The position numbers were made by a program, and so were the translations under genes. Shown piece by piece: positions 38,141 to 41,018 of a stretch of DNA of 64,000 nucleotides. Within the stretch, counting starts at the first letter, position 1. Each line of letters starts with the position of its first letter. This DNA is from Lumbricus rubellus (lineage: Eukaryota; Annelida; Clitellata; Crassiclitellata; Lumbricidae), in the NCBI GenBank assembly GCA_945859605.1, contig OX243822.1:3074324-3138323 (forward strand), in the 5' to 3' direction. The notes under the pieces were generated by a model. It searched no databases and was not told the DNA's origin. It saw only the letters and a list, made by a program, of their open reading frames with translations.

Positions 38141-39109
38141 TGCAGAGACAATACAGGAAAAGCAATAAGCAAAGACAAATTCCACAAAAATTTATACACA
38201 TTAGTTATATTGTATTGTATATTTAAACATTTATACACTACAGATACACTACAAAACAATACGATACAATTGCCCAACAAGATAAACACATAGTACAAAC
38301 CAGACCAAGAAAGATACAACTAAACAGTAAGAGTGTGTGAGAAAAGGGGGAAAAAAAGAGAGAAAGAGAGAGAAGAGGAAGACCGAGACAAGATGGTAAG
38401 CTCAATGCAAAGACAGCTCTAGGCACAACAGCAACAACACGGATACTAAGAGACACACTCCCAGACACACATTCAACACCCAGAGAAAGACCACCACCAA
38501 CACACACACACACACACACACACACGCCTACACACACACACACACACGCCTACACACACACAACACACACACACATTCAACAGGAGAAAGAAACAGTAAC
38601 ACCAACACAGACAGACAAACAAATAGACAAAAAAATAGACAAACAGACACAGAGAAACACTATATTAAATCCAGATGGCAGGTTCATTGGCTTTACGCAC
38701 CTGGGGATGAGATGAGTGAGGTGGTTTCCCGTTGCCTTCCCCACAGACAATGCGTCCCACACGTGCTAGCCCGAGATATCTAAATCTCTGAGTGTCAACT
38801 CCTAGCCCGGGCTTGAACCGCAGTCCGTTGTATTCGACAGACGAATGCCGCTCTCGCTTACCGGTGTAGCTAACTAGGCCAGTGTTAAATCCAGCTTACC
38901 TTATAGATCGTGGAGAAGAATCCGGATCCCAATAATTCCATCTTGAAGTCATCGATGCGATATAGGGCCGACACAGCATTGCGGATAGCCAGGCACGAGG
39001 GTCCCGGGATGTGGGCAGCCCTGCCAGCCCCACCGTCCAGCCCCGATGACGCCCCGCCACCCTGCCTCGATCCATCGCGCCCTGTAGCACCCCGGGGCAC
39101 AAATTGCAT
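1..39109 (-). CDS. TESK: TESK-family dual-specificity protein kinase (gene span, 10 exons, 3' end cut by window)
   Basis: This is a protein kinase of the testis-specific kinase (TESK/LIMK) group; in known animals these phosphorylate cofilin and control actin dynamics. The exons, in coding order, are 39109-38900, 36287-36166, 32188-32140, 22994-22845, 9328-9240, 8037-7953, 7351-7268, 6206-6120, 4998-4842 and 455-1. Every junction is GT-AG and every phase matches, giving 496 codons without a stop. Visible motifs are the glycine loop [10 protein letters not shown] (61-70), a VLK lysine (K83), a probable alpha-C glutamate (E97), HRDLTSKN (171-178, proton-acceptor D173), DFG (196-198) and APE (222-224). 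HRDLTSKN is the TESK-type catalytic loop rather than the LIMK type. After the kinase domain come NPF (404-406) and SLPGTP (472-477), which resemble the TESK C-terminal tail. Vertebrate TESKs are about 570-630 residues, so roughly 75 or more residues lie beyond base 1. TESK1 and TESK2 cannot be separated here. Confidence 0.93.
456..827. other. TESK intron, AT-rich; two palindromic-module copies and a repeat fragment
   Basis: No coding sequence is seen. Copies of the CACACCTTTTAAA module lie near 520 and 626. Around 740-790 is a minus-oriented fragment of the dispersed repeat containing GGCCTCTGTTGTCA (other copies near 20105, 21220, 57320 and 60840). Confidence 0.6.
828..2755. repeat. Tandem duplication, copy 1 (about 1.93 kb)
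   Basis: Matches 2756-4685 essentially base for base. The only difference I found is TTTATAGCGC at about 1970 versus TTTATATAGCGC at about 3900. The unit holds AT-rich intron sequence, a minus-oriented SINE/LINE tail (about 1951-2045) and a CATACTTACTCATTACCTAC-type minisatellite (about 2190-2755). The junction shares only the 3-bp TAT. It lies entirely in the last TESK intron. Confidence 0.95.
2190..2755 (+). repeat. Minisatellite CATACTTACTCATTACCTAC (also at 4120-4755)
   Basis: A degenerate array built of TACTTACTCATTACCTACC, TACTTATCATATACTTACT and CATACTAATTCCATACTTG blocks, with a higher-order period near 60 bp. It sits at the right end of each copy of the 1.93-kb duplication, so it may have promoted the unequal exchange. 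Confidence 0.85.
2756..4685. repeat. Tandem duplication, copy 2 (about 1.93 kb)
   Basis: Second copy of 828-2755 in direct orientation, with a 2-bp insertion relative to copy 1. It is followed by a short extension of the same CATACTTGCTCATTACATAC minisatellite to about 4755, which abuts the TESK exon 9 side of the intron. Confidence 0.95.
4842..4998 (-). CDS. TESK: TESK exon 9 (end of kinase domain)
   Basis: Opens with [19 protein letters not shown], containing the conserved RPSF arginine that closes the kinase fold, then about 33 residues of linker. The acceptor is GAACAG and the donor GTACGT, leaving one base (C). That base joins the two-base start of exon 10 to make Gln345. The acceptor and first codons lie within a repeat unit that is copied three more times just upstream in transcript order (see 4983-5720). 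Confidence 0.88.
4983..5720. repeat. Four diverged ~185-bp tandem repeats overlapping the TESK exon 9 acceptor
   Basis: Units start near 4983, 5171, 5360 and 5557. Each contains, in order, TTCGGTTCTATCTGTTG, ATCATTAATT, AATAATTGTGATTATGG, AAAATTTGTTTTAGACACC, a TATATA block and TTGGGCTGAATTCC. The first unit includes the real exon 9 acceptor and its first codons. In transcript sense the third unit still reads ACAG followed by ATAGAACCGAAGAAG. Each unit carries one copy of the ACACCTT-AAAACG module. Confidence 0.85.
5776..5940. repeat. (GAT/GAC)n microsatellite
   Basis: Imperfect GATGAT/GACGAC tract of about 165 bp following the last 185-bp repeat unit. The preceding 100 bp resembles 31690-31850, which is also followed by a GAT-rich tract, so the microsatellite may be the tail of a dispersed element. 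Confidence 0.9.
6120..6206 (-). CDS. TESK: TESK exon 8 (alpha-G/H)
   Basis: Twenty-nine codons: [17 protein letters not shown], then [12 protein letters not shown]. This corresponds to the family stretch beginning NFGLDYDAF and ending in NCCN. The acceptor is TTGCAG and the donor GTAATC. It is short and was found by following phase from exon 7. Confidence 0.9.
6585..6740 (-). pseudogene. CR1-like LINE ORF2 C-terminal remnant
   Basis: The minus strand reads [12 protein letters not shown] then [14 protein letters not shown], the usual end of CR1-group reverse-transcriptase proteins (SVWNSLP ... FKKxLKTxLF). It is followed by a degraded GAGCGC...CTCTGAGTAGTTTCTTGAAG-type 3' end. It has no promoter or catalytic domain and lies in a TESK intron. 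Confidence 0.6.
6745..6975 (+). repeat. Degenerate AGGTCA/GGTCAA-rich repeat
   Basis: GGTCA recurs about every 10-25 bp (AGGTCATGTCA, AGGTCAGGTCA, TCAGGTCACGTGAGTTCA). It resembles the denser array at 57160-57440 in the ITPK gene. Confidence 0.6.
7113..7222 (+). repeat. (TG)n/(CATGTGTG) microsatellite
   Basis: Imperfect GTGTGTG tract with CATGTGTGTTTG higher-order units; no coding signal. Confidence 0.85.
7268..7351 (-). CDS. TESK: TESK exon 7 (alpha-F)
   Basis: Twenty-eight codons, [17 protein letters not shown] then [11 protein letters not shown]. The first two residues hold the conserved DVFSYG aspartate of subdomain IX. The acceptor is TTTAG; the donor GTCCAC is non-consensus after +2, but the reading frame and family match require it. 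Confidence 0.92.
7435..7612 (+). repeat. (GAT)n followed by (AAC)n microsatellite
   Basis: About 80 bp of nearly pure GAT, then GAC/GAT, then about 40 bp of AAC. Homopolymer open frames across it are repeat artefacts. It lies between TESK exons 7 and 6. Confidence 0.95.
7788..7836. repeat. (TA)n microsatellite
   Basis: Pure TA run near TESK exon 6, continuing into imperfect AT sequence. Confidence 0.95.
7953..8037 (-). CDS. TESK: TESK exon 6 (activation segment, APE)
   Basis: Completes the split Leu207 codon, then reads [17 protein letters not shown] and [11 protein letters not shown]. The activation segment carries Ser208, Ser213 and Ser217. GSPYWMAPE is the family wording. The acceptor is TTCTAG and the donor GTAAGA. 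A long (TA)n tract at 7788-7836 lies downstream in the next intron. Confidence 0.94.
8038..9239. other. TESK intron with a facing pair of palindromic-module repeats
   Basis: About 1.2 kb of AT-rich intron. Segments at about 8612-8665 and 9075-9145 are inverted copies of one repeat: GCATTACTCCG, a short spacer, ATTTATAGT, a GG-TAAC/GTGGTCA block and TTTTAAAAGGTGT. They could fold into a roughly 530-bp stem-loop. Nothing coding is seen. Confidence 0.6.
9240..9328 (-). CDS. TESK: TESK exon 5 (DFG exon)
   Basis: Begins with N178, the metal-binding asparagine completing HRDLTSKN, continues [13 protein letters not shown], and ends with [17 protein letters not shown]196 is the DFG aspartate. The acceptor is CTGCAG and the donor the consensus GTAAGT. 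A (TG)n tract lies about 30 bp upstream of the acceptor in transcript order. Confidence 0.94.
9356..9405 (+). repeat. (TG)n microsatellite
   Basis: About 45 bp of GT dinucleotides upstream (transcript sense) of TESK exon 5. Confidence 0.95.
9542..10580 (+). mobile_element. 5'-truncated CR1-like LINE: reverse transcriptase C-terminal half plus 3' tail
   Basis: An open frame of about 330 codons (9542-10534). It starts [13 protein letters not shown], a reverse-transcriptase block, then LYADDVQTF (catalytic YADD), [69 protein letters not shown] and LWNGLP. These are in the usual order for CR1/Jockey-type elements. The N-terminal endonuclease is missing and the frame is closed upstream by TAA. 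After the stop come GCGCCTCTG...GAGGCGCTTTATAAAT and a short AGAATAGAAT tail. It lies antisense to TESK in an intron and is the longest LINE fragment here. Confidence 0.92.
10785..12375. repeat. Diverged tandem duplication (about 0.7-0.9 kb units) rich in palindromic modules
   Basis: The segment 10965-11460 matches 11875-12370: TTTAAAAGGTGT, CTGCAAGTGAA, CATACTC, GAAGGATC, TTATAATCGTGAT, GAAGGACTT, the AGTCTATT block, CAGACAGA runs and CAGCAACTCGTCCCTGA. The left part (10785-10950) matches 11550-11700 and a further partial copy follows at 11700-11830. At least five copies of the CACCGTTTAAAAGGTGT module lie here. No coding potential is seen. Confidence 0.75.
12481..12708 (+). repeat. Polypyrimidine (CTC/TCC)n tract
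   Basis: About 230 bp of CTCCTC/TTCCTC repeats. Open frames across it (poly-Leu, or Glu/Arg-rich on the other strand) are low-complexity artefacts. Confidence 0.9.
13050..13128. repeat. (TA)n microsatellite
   Basis: About 75 bp of pure TA; likely length-variable. Confidence 0.97.
13398..13500 (+). repeat. (TATG)n microsatellite
   Basis: About 24 GTAT units. All overlapping open frames (Tyr-Val-Cys-Met or His-Thr-Tyr-Ile) derive from the repeat. Confidence 0.97.
13730..13820. repeat. Inverted repeat around a (TA)n core
   Basis: AAAGGTTTTCCTTGATT at about 13727-13743 and AATCAAGGAAAAACCTTT at about 13802-13819 are inverted copies about 80 bp apart. Between them is TA-rich DNA, so a foldback is possible. 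Confidence 0.6.
13895..13985 (+). repeat. tRNA-like SINE head, degenerate
   Basis: AGTGGTCGAAGCGGTTAGCA resembles the A-box region of a leucine/serine tRNA (TGGTCGAAGCGGTTA). No convincing B box follows, so it is likely a decayed SINE start, not a tRNA gene. Confidence 0.35.
14455..14660 (+). pseudogene. Decayed LINE ORF2 C-terminal fragment
   Basis: The forward strand retains broken traces of the LINE tail: CGATCT-like GATCTCATTCGC..., CCTCTCCGCTCCTCGAACG and AATGACCTCTTCGTCCTGCC, equivalent to LRDLIR...RPLRSS..NDLFVLP in CR1-like proteins. Frames are broken. It is flanked by two related ACACCC-GAAACACTTGCA modules near 14293 and 14716. Confidence 0.45.
14934..15110 (+). repeat. (AAT)n/(AAC)n microsatellite
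   Basis: Imperfect AATAATGATGAT, then AACAACAAC, then AATAATAAT; no coding signal. Confidence 0.9.
15633..15844 (+). mobile_element. tRNA-derived SINE (family A), nearly full length
   Basis: Starts TAGTGGTGGCATCGTTG (A-box side), has GGTTCGAGGTTCGAATCC (B box GGTTCGAATCC), then a family-specific body TCCTTCACTCACAATTGC and GCTTCGGCGTGAAACTCC. It ends GAGCGCCTCTGAGTAG, GGGGCGCTATAACAAGTG and ACATACAAACAAATAC. The 3' end resembles the CR1-like LINE tails in this window. Confidence 0.88.
15995..16050 (+). repeat. Dispersed GTGCCAGTCCCAAGCCTGG repeat (short copy)
   Basis: Reads CAGTGCCAGTGCCAAACC then TGGATAAAGAAGGAGGG. It is a member of the dispersed family whose better copies lie at 18056, 27025 and 42955. 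Confidence 0.65.
16104..16500 (+). pseudogene. CR1-like LINE C-terminal fragment with 3' tail
   Basis: Reads [19 protein letters not shown], then [20 protein letters not shown] and [20 protein letters not shown]. These blocks closely parallel those in the element at 9542-10580, but this belongs to a different subfamily. It ends in GAGCGCTCCTTG...GAAAGAGCGCTATATC. The 5' part is absent. Confidence 0.85.
16591..16661. mobile_element. 71-bp inverted-repeat element (MITE-like)
   Basis: Perfect 17-bp terminal inverted repeats TTAACCCTTTAATGCCG (16591-16607) and their complement at 16645-16661 enclose about 37 bp. No clear target-site duplication is seen. Confidence 0.75.
17404..17805. mobile_element. 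TIR element of the GATGCCACTC family
   Basis: Left end GGGATGCCACTCATAGC; right end GAGTGGCATCTC, an inverted match. The body repeats CCTAGATCTAGG, TTTTTTTATCAGGATC and GTCGTCAGAAATTT-type blocks without coding capacity. Relatives with GCGTTGCCACTC ends lie at 42036 and 51981, and a left end is at 61817. Confidence 0.7.
18056..18145 (+). repeat. Dispersed GTGCCAGTC...GGAGGGCGACACT repeat
   Basis: CAGTGCCAGTCACAAG, AGGAGGAGGGCGACACTAAT, ACCACACAGTGTCGTTAAAC. CGACAC and GTGTCG form a small hairpin. At least eight related copies occur in the window, mostly on this strand. The wording recalls 3' ends of RTE-type LINEs, but this is only an impression. Confidence 0.7.
18300..18960 (+). pseudogene. 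LINE C-terminal remnant split by a TIR element
   Basis: Left part (to 18414) reads [18 protein letters not shown]; right part (18835-18960) carries the LINE tail GAGCGCCTCTGAGTAG...GAAGCGCTATATAAATTC and (AATG)n. The insertion at 18415-18834 separates them, so the LINE fragment predates it. Confidence 0.7.
18415..18834. mobile_element. 420-bp TIR element (GTTGTGTTTCCGGTAAC family) inserted in a LINE
   Basis: Left end AAAATGTTGTGTTTCCGG; right end CCGGACACACAACAATTTT, inverted. GCCTAA flanks both sides (18409-18414 and 18835-18840), a probable 6-bp target duplication. The interior is AT-rich, with GGTCGG direct/inverted motifs and no open frame. Confidence 0.75.
19321..19404. repeat. (TA)n microsatellite
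   Basis: About 84 bp of pure TA inside a degraded LINE segment (CTGCCGACTTCAGTAT ... CTCTCTTCGTCC), suggesting expansion within an old LINE copy. Confidence 0.95.
19661..19775 (+). repeat. (TTGA)n plus LINE 3' tail
   Basis: About 45 bp of TGAT repeats followed by CTTTCGCACTGGCAGCG...GTGAAGTGCTTTATACAC. This matches the 3' end of the LINE at 9542-10580. Confidence 0.75.
19863..20092 (+). mobile_element. tRNA-derived SINE (family A), full length
   Basis: Best-preserved head: GGGGCATGGTGGTGTAGTGG (A-box region) and GGTTCGAGGTTCGAACCC (B box). The body is intact and the tail reads GAGCGCCTCTGAGTAG...GAGGCGCTGTAATAAGTGC. It could carry an internal RNA polymerase III promoter; current activity is unknown. 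Confidence 0.9.
20275..20840. repeat. Foldback structure with ~140-bp inverted arms
   Basis: Left arm about 20275-20412 and right arm about 20688-20840 are inverted copies. They share CGCTCCAAC, TTTAAAGGTGTCTAACTATC, ATCCACAACATGT, GCAGCATGGGTGGG and CGAAAATACGATAT. Each arm carries one ACACCTTTAAAA module. The spacer is AT-rich and not coding. Confidence 0.7.
21220..21315 (+). repeat. Dispersed repeat CAGATTTGACCAGGGTCTATGAC
   Basis: ATGGATGGACCCAGATTTGA, CCAGGGTCTATGACAACAGA and GGCCGTTACCCTGGACAGAA. A second plus copy lies at 20130-20235; degraded copies are near 740 (minus), 57320 (minus) and 60840 (plus). Confidence 0.65.
21757..22225 (+). repeat. (AATA/AATG)n tetranucleotide tract
   Basis: About 470 bp of AATGAATGAAT and AAATAATGAATAAAAGAAAT units. 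Long Phe/Ile/Tyr open frames on the other strand are artefacts of it. Confidence 0.95.
22308..22815 (+). repeat. 37-bp minisatellite, about 13 copies, beside TESK exon 4
   Basis: The unit contains AGATTGACCAGTGACCTACT followed by TACATACACAACATACA. Copies differ at a few sites (CATGCA/CATACA). TGACCT repeats once per unit. The array stops about 30 bp from the TESK exon 4 donor. Confidence 0.95.
22845..22994 (-). CDS. TESK: TESK exon 4 (alpha-D to catalytic loop)
   Basis: Encodes residues 128-177, from [11 protein letters not shown] through the alpha-E region [13 protein letters not shown] to HRDLTSK at the end. The proton acceptor is D173. The acceptor is TTTTAG and the donor GTCAGT, a weaker but acceptable site. 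The 37-bp minisatellite at 22308-22815 begins only about 30 bp past the donor. Confidence 0.94.
23290..23430 (+). pseudogene. LINE 3'-end fragment
   Basis: AACTTCTTTGTCTTTCTTTG, GCGTTTGAAAAACATTCTC, TCGGGAGCGCTTCTGAGG and GACGCTATATAAATG match the terminal part of the LINE at 37184-37505. Confidence 0.7.
23675..23900 (-). mobile_element. tRNA-derived SINE (family A), inverted
   Basis: On this strand the tail comes first: GTATGTGCACTTGTTATAGC and GAGGCGCTCCCGACTGC, then GCTGAGCAATTGCGAGTG, GATTCGAACCCGCAACC (B-box complement) and CCACTACACCACCGCGCCCC. Similar length to the plus copies. Confidence 0.85.
24425..24560. repeat. Dispersed repeat with AAAGGTGTGCAAAA, paired with 25805-25925
   Basis: Both contain TTAAAGGTGTGCAAAA, GCCAC-AAATTTACGAAAC, GGTGACT, AACGTCCAT and TTACAG-ATTTCTGCTAAT. 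About 80% identical by eye. Confidence 0.65.
25981..26172 (-). mobile_element. tRNA-derived SINE (family A), inverted, decayed
   Basis: GTATGTTCACTTGTTATAGC, CAGAGGCGCTCCCGACTAC, GATTCGAACTTGCAACCTCC. The central part has lost some bases. It lies 45 bp from the plus-strand copy at 26219. Confidence 0.8.
26219..26437 (+). mobile_element. tRNA-derived SINE (family A), full length
   Basis: GGTGTAGTGGTGGCTTCG, GGTTCAAGGTTCGAATCC, GCTCAGCGCTTCGGCGTG, GGAGCGCCTCTGAGTAG and CCGCTATAACAAGTGC. With 25981-26172 it forms a tail-outward inverted SINE pair. Confidence 0.88.
26608..26717 (+). repeat. (CATC)n microsatellite
   Basis: About 110 bp of CATC with CACC variants; poly-His-Pro/Trp-Met-Asp frames are artefacts. 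Confidence 0.95.
27025..27345 (+). repeat. Two copies of the GTGCCAGTCCCAAGCCTGG repeat
   Basis: 27025-27110: ACAGTGCCAGTCCCAAGCCT, GGATAAAGAAGGAGGGCGAC and CACACAGTGTCC. 27297-27345: GGGCCAGTCCCAGGCC, AGAAGGAGGGCGACACTA. A third copy follows at 28451-28530. Confidence 0.7.
28605..28682. repeat. (TA)n microsatellite
   Basis: About 75 bp TA with one AAATA interruption; lies in a large TESK intron. Confidence 0.95.
28800..29125. mobile_element. Inverted-repeat element with GGACATTTCCCCC/GGGGGTAAATGTCC arms
   Basis: The left arm (about 28815-28915) carries GGACATATACCCCC, GGACGTTTCCCCC and GGACATTTCCCCC. The right arm (about 29010-29120) carries GGGGGAAAATTGTCC, GGTAAATGTCC and GGGGGGAATATGTCC. 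Between them, 28919-29000, is a CCCTATGTTAATGAATG...CCCTCACGATGCCTAACC core shared with 46243-46671 and 56515-56696. Non-coding foldback DNA. Confidence 0.65.
29355..29404 (+). repeat. (CA)n microsatellite
   Basis: ACACAC tract with CACTCACT interruptions. Confidence 0.9.
29640..29835 (+). repeat. Short direct duplication, about 105 bp
   Basis: CTTCAATTAGCCCCCAAGTTCTCAGCC...ATTAAATTAGGTAATTAAAT at about 29611-29690 recurs as CTTCAATAGCCTCCATGTTCTCAGCC...ATTAAATGAGGTAATTAAAT at about 29731-29805. Intronic, non-coding. Confidence 0.7.
30447..30590 (+). repeat. GACAGACACAGAGAGACAC-type degenerate repeat
   Basis: Purine-rich CAGACAGACACAGAGA units, similar to tracts at 11345-11410, 12280-12320 and 37940-38040. 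Confidence 0.85.
31690..31910 (+). repeat. Dispersed repeat with GAT tail, related to 5640-5800
   Basis: TCGACACCTTAAAAACGTTC, ACTATATATAACCCGGG, AAGAGGTCCACAAAACTGAG and then GATGACGAT tract. The same order occurs at about 5655-5790 (ACACCTTCAAAAC, CTATATATATACTGGG, AAGAGGTCCATAAAGCTGAA, GATGATGAT). Confidence 0.7.
32140..32188 (-). CDS. TESK: TESK exon 3 (micro-exon, beta4-beta5)
   Basis: A 49-bp exon for [16 protein letters not shown], completing the split arginine codon left by exon 2. The acceptor is TCGTAG and the donor the consensus [18 protein letters not shown] matches the family segment GVCVHQGQLHAL almost residue for residue. The exon is too short to call alone; it is supported by phase and family alignment. 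Confidence 0.9.
32205..32443 (+). repeat. 28-32-bp minisatellite AATTAATGAACAAATAAATA
   Basis: About eight near-identical units of AATAAATAAATAAATTAATGAAC. The array begins 16 bp upstream (transcript sense) of TESK exon 3, so it may lie within the polypyrimidine/branch region of that intron. Confidence 0.95.
32444..33440. other. TESK intron, polypyrimidine and AT-rich, no gene seen
   Basis: TCC/CTT-rich DNA at 32475-32660 gives a Glu/Arg-rich minus-strand frame without a recognisable domain. A (TA)n lies at 32886-32925. Inverted copies TTAAAGGTGTGCAAT (about 32837) and ATTGCACACCTTTAA (about 33220), each followed by CGTCGGAA/TTCCGACG-like sequence, form a roughly 380-bp foldback. Confidence 0.55.
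33495..33667. mobile_element. Two SINE (family A) heads joined in inverted orientation
   Basis: 33497-33577 is a plus-strand head (GGTGTAGTGGTGGCGTC, GGTTCGAGGTTCGAATCC). 33578-33665 is a minus-strand head (GGTGGATTCGAACATGG, CCACCACTACACCATCGCG). Neither has a tail, so the pair is a palindrome of two B boxes facing each other. Confidence 0.85.
34149..34330 (+). mobile_element. SINE (family A), lacking its A-box end
   Basis: Begins GAGTTCGAATCCACC at the B box. The body and tail are intact: GCTCAGCGCTTCGGCGTG, GGGAGCGCCTCTGAGTAG and GGGGCGCTATAACAAGTG, ending in (CATA)n. Confidence 0.85.
34615..34682 (+). repeat. (CA)n microsatellite
   Basis: About 66 bp of pure CA followed by CATCCATC. Confidence 0.97.
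34778..35564. mobile_element. hAT-type MITE with perfect 8-bp target duplication
   Basis: Ends are CAGTGGTTCTCAAAC and TTTGAGAACCACTG, a terminal inverted repeat of hAT type. CGATAAGC flanks both sides (34770-34777 and 35565-35572). The interior includes GCGGACCGG/CCGGTCCGC. No transposase. A second element at 34981-35367 is inserted inside it. Confidence 0.92.
34981..35367. mobile_element. Nested TIR element (GGGGCGGATCCAG family) with 8-bp target duplication
   Basis: Left end CAGGGCGGATACAG, right end CTGGATCCGCCCCTG. GGCACTGG flanks it at 34973-34980 and 35368-35375. The interior has three roughly 70-bp direct repeats (AAAAAGTTGATGAC, CATCCG-CAAAATTTT, GAAAAATCATACTATTTC). The 8-bp duplication again suggests hAT-type mobilisation. 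Confidence 0.9.
36094..36152. repeat. (AATT)n tract
   Basis: TTAATTAATTAA repeats immediately downstream of the TESK exon 2 donor. Confidence 0.9.
36166..36287 (-). CDS. TESK: TESK exon 2 (VAIK lysine, alpha-C)
   Basis: Encodes residues 71-110 plus two bases of codon 111. It contains VMVLKMNK with the ATP-anchoring lysine K83, then [16 protein letters not shown] with the probable alpha-C glutamate E97, and ends in SHPNILR. This order and wording are typical of TESK1/2. The acceptor is ...GCGTAG and the donor GTAATT. Upstream of the exon in transcript order the intron is CA-rich; downstream of the donor is an AATT tract. Confidence 0.93.
36345..36440 (-). pseudogene. LINE/SINE 3' tail, inverted
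   Basis: ATTCATTCATTCATTCCGA, ACTTATATAGCGCC, CTACTCAGAGGCGCTCCC and CCAGCCACGGC. Similar short minus-oriented tails are at about 1951-2045, 3883-3975, 18160-18225, 30055-30145 and 33440-33490. Confidence 0.7.
36528..36790 (+). repeat. CAGGTAACTTTAGGCAATT repeat
   Basis: Degenerate 15-20-bp units of AGGTAA(C/G)TTCAGG and TTTAGGCAATTCAGG over about 260 bp in TESK intron 1. Confidence 0.85.
37184..37505 (+). pseudogene. CR1-like LINE C-terminal fragment with 3' tail
   Basis: Reads [45 protein letters not shown] and [12 protein letters not shown], then the tail GGGAGCGCCTCTGAGGAG...GTAGCGCTATATAAATTT. The 5' end is lost. Subfamily differs from 9542-10580. Confidence 0.85.
38076..38140 (+). repeat. 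(CA)n microsatellite (second tract at 38496-38575)
   Basis: About 62 bp of pure CA; a second interrupted CA tract with CGCCTACACAC units lies 360 bp on. Both in TESK intron 1. Confidence 0.97.
38690..38885 (-). mobile_element. tRNA-derived SINE (family B) beside the TESK exon 1 donor
   Basis: On the minus strand: TAGCTACACCGGTAAGCGAG (A-box side), CTGCGGTTCAAGCCCG (B box GGTTCAAGCC), then GGGAAGGCAACGGGAAACC and CACTCATCTCATCCCC. It differs from family A. It ends about 15 bp from the splice donor at 38899. Confidence 0.75.
38900..39109 (-). CDS. TESK: TESK exon 1 (N-terminus, glycine-rich loop)
   Basis: Encodes residues 1-70. The ATG at 39109 is the first in frame after an in-frame TAG just upstream, so it is the likely start. 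A TTGCAG two codons upstream could instead be a splice acceptor, with 5' UTR in another exon. Residues 11-37 are rich in Gly, Ala and Arg. SALYRIDDF then leads into the nucleotide-binding loop [10 protein letters not shown], matching the TESK layout. The exon ends in phase 0 before GTAAGC. It is much more GC-rich than the flanking DNA. Confidence 0.88.
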
Positions 39110-39255
39110 CTCCTGCAACGATGACGACTACTGATCCTGGCCGCCTAGAAAAAATATTCAAAAAATCAAACGTTGTAAAAATGTTTTTGTTTTTGCATGT
39201 GCGGTAAATATGAACCATTAAAAAAATAATCAAAAGTTTTTTGTTTTTTTAACTG

Positions 39256-39337
39256 GTGGTGGTGGTGGTGGTGGTGGTGGTGGTGGTGGTGGTGGTGGTG
39301 GTGGTGGTGGTGGTGGTGGTGGTGGTGGTGGTGGTGG
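39256..39337 (+). repeat. (TGG)n microsatellite
   Basis: About 27 TGG units, then GAT/GAC repeats. It lies 150-230 bp upstream of the TESK start codon, so it may be in the 5' flank, 5' UTR or an upstream intron. Confidence 0.95.
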
Positions 39338-39582
39338 AAAAGATGATGATGATGACGCCGACGACGATGATGAAAGCTGAAATGGCTGTGTCCCTCATTG
39401 CCGGTATCAGTAAGGACGCTGTTCATGAAAGAGCTCTTGCTGTTGATGTGTCTAGATTTTGTCTGTATCTCTTTTCTATGTGTCTGTTTCTGTGTGTGTC
39501 TGTCTATCTCTTTCTCCATCTCAGTAAGGATGCTGTTCATGAAGGAATTCTTGCTGTTGATATGTCTAGATTCTCTCCTCTA

Positions 39583-39613
<31 letters not shown>

Positions 39614-40164
39614 CTATCTTTTTCTCCATCTATTTGTCGTTTTGTTTGTCTCTGTCTGTCTGTCTCCTTCCCACCCTCTCCATTTCTCTCTGTCCATGTC
39701 ATATATGCTAAGGTCAAGAAAATGAAGTCGCAAGCACTTCATACAAACGGGATATTCCTCCTCTTCTTTCCTATTTAATATATTTTGTTGGGTTCATCTT
39801 GTCATCGAATATTTCTATCTGCATAGCATCACTTTCATCCTAATAGCATTAATTCTATCTACATAACATTAAAAATCCATTTAAAATTATTAAGGAGCTT
39901 GCCGTTTGGCCTCATTTGAGAAAGTGATCAATTCGCACACCTTTAGAAAGTTTTCCATCAACAATATAAATGTCAAAAGACCCATATGCGCTTAATGAAA
40001 CCTCGAATAAGGCCACTCTGTGGGAACGTCAATGTGTCAATGACCGTGGAAATTCAAAGTCCAATAAAAGGCACTTACACTGGAAACTTAGACTTCTATA
40101 ATTCACATTTCACGTGGATAATCTTAGCATGTCTTCAAAGCAGGCAATTTAACACCCAGGTCAA

Positions 40165-40480
40165 AATATACGATTCTATCTAAAAACATTAATTCTATCT
40201 GCATAGGCTTGCAATAATTCTATCTGCAGCATAACATCAATTCTATCTGAATAGCATTAGTTCTTTCTGCGTAACATTAATTATATCTGAATAACATTAG
40301 TTATTTCTGCATAACATTAATTCTATCTGAATAACATTAGTTATTTGTGCGTAACATTAATTCTATCTGAATAACATTAGTTACTTGTGTAACATGAATT
40401 CTATCTGAATAACATTAGTTCTTTTCTGCATAACATTAATTCTATCTGAATAACATTAGTTCTTTCTGCATAACATTTAA
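40165..40480 (+). repeat. ~40-bp tandem array AATTCTATCTGAATAACATTAG
   Basis: Seven to eight units alternating TTCTATCTGAATAACATTAG and TTCTTTCTGCATAACATTAA. Looser copies of TTCTATCTGCATAGC extend left to about 39810. Confidence 0.9.
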
Positions 40481-41018
40481 TGGTGCAGAGGTCCGACAAG
40501 AAAGCAAAAATGGGCATGGTCAGTTAAACTGCTAATCGATTAGAATCAGAATCAGTTTCCAAAATTTGATAATCAACTAGAATCAGAGTTCGAGCTCTGT
40601 TTGTTCAGTCGATAAACTAATCGACTAGAATCAAATTGATTAGTCAATCAACTCTGCTAGAAATAATCAACAAATAATCATACGAACTGAAACTGAGTTT
40701 TGTTTCACGGTCCAATTCTAATTTGTTGGTATATTCAGAAACAAATGTTAGGGTCATGTGGGAAACGTACTGCCATTACTGCCATAACAAATAACACAAC
40801 TAATAATTTTACTGGAGTTTTGGTCCACTTAGTTATCGACCACTGATTTTGGCAATGTGGTGAAATGTGCTGAATGACCATCACTACGAAGACCAGAGGC
40901 CGAGAAAAATGAAGGTGTTTCGGTCAAATGTAAACAACTGGGGACGGGGGGTTCCCGGTACAATTTACAGTAAACTGGCTTACAAAAAGTCGTGATAAAT
41001 TGATAATTAACAATTACC

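Larger units (their letters stand above)
39110..41000. other. TESK 5' flank; arrays and repeats, no clear promoter
   Basis: Contains the (TGG)n tract, T/GT-rich DNA with a repeated GTAAGGA-GCTGTTCATGAA block (39408 and 39525), palindromic-module copies near 39936, and a 40-bp array at 40165-40480. No TATA box at a convincing distance or CpG-dense island was identified. Confidence 0.5.
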
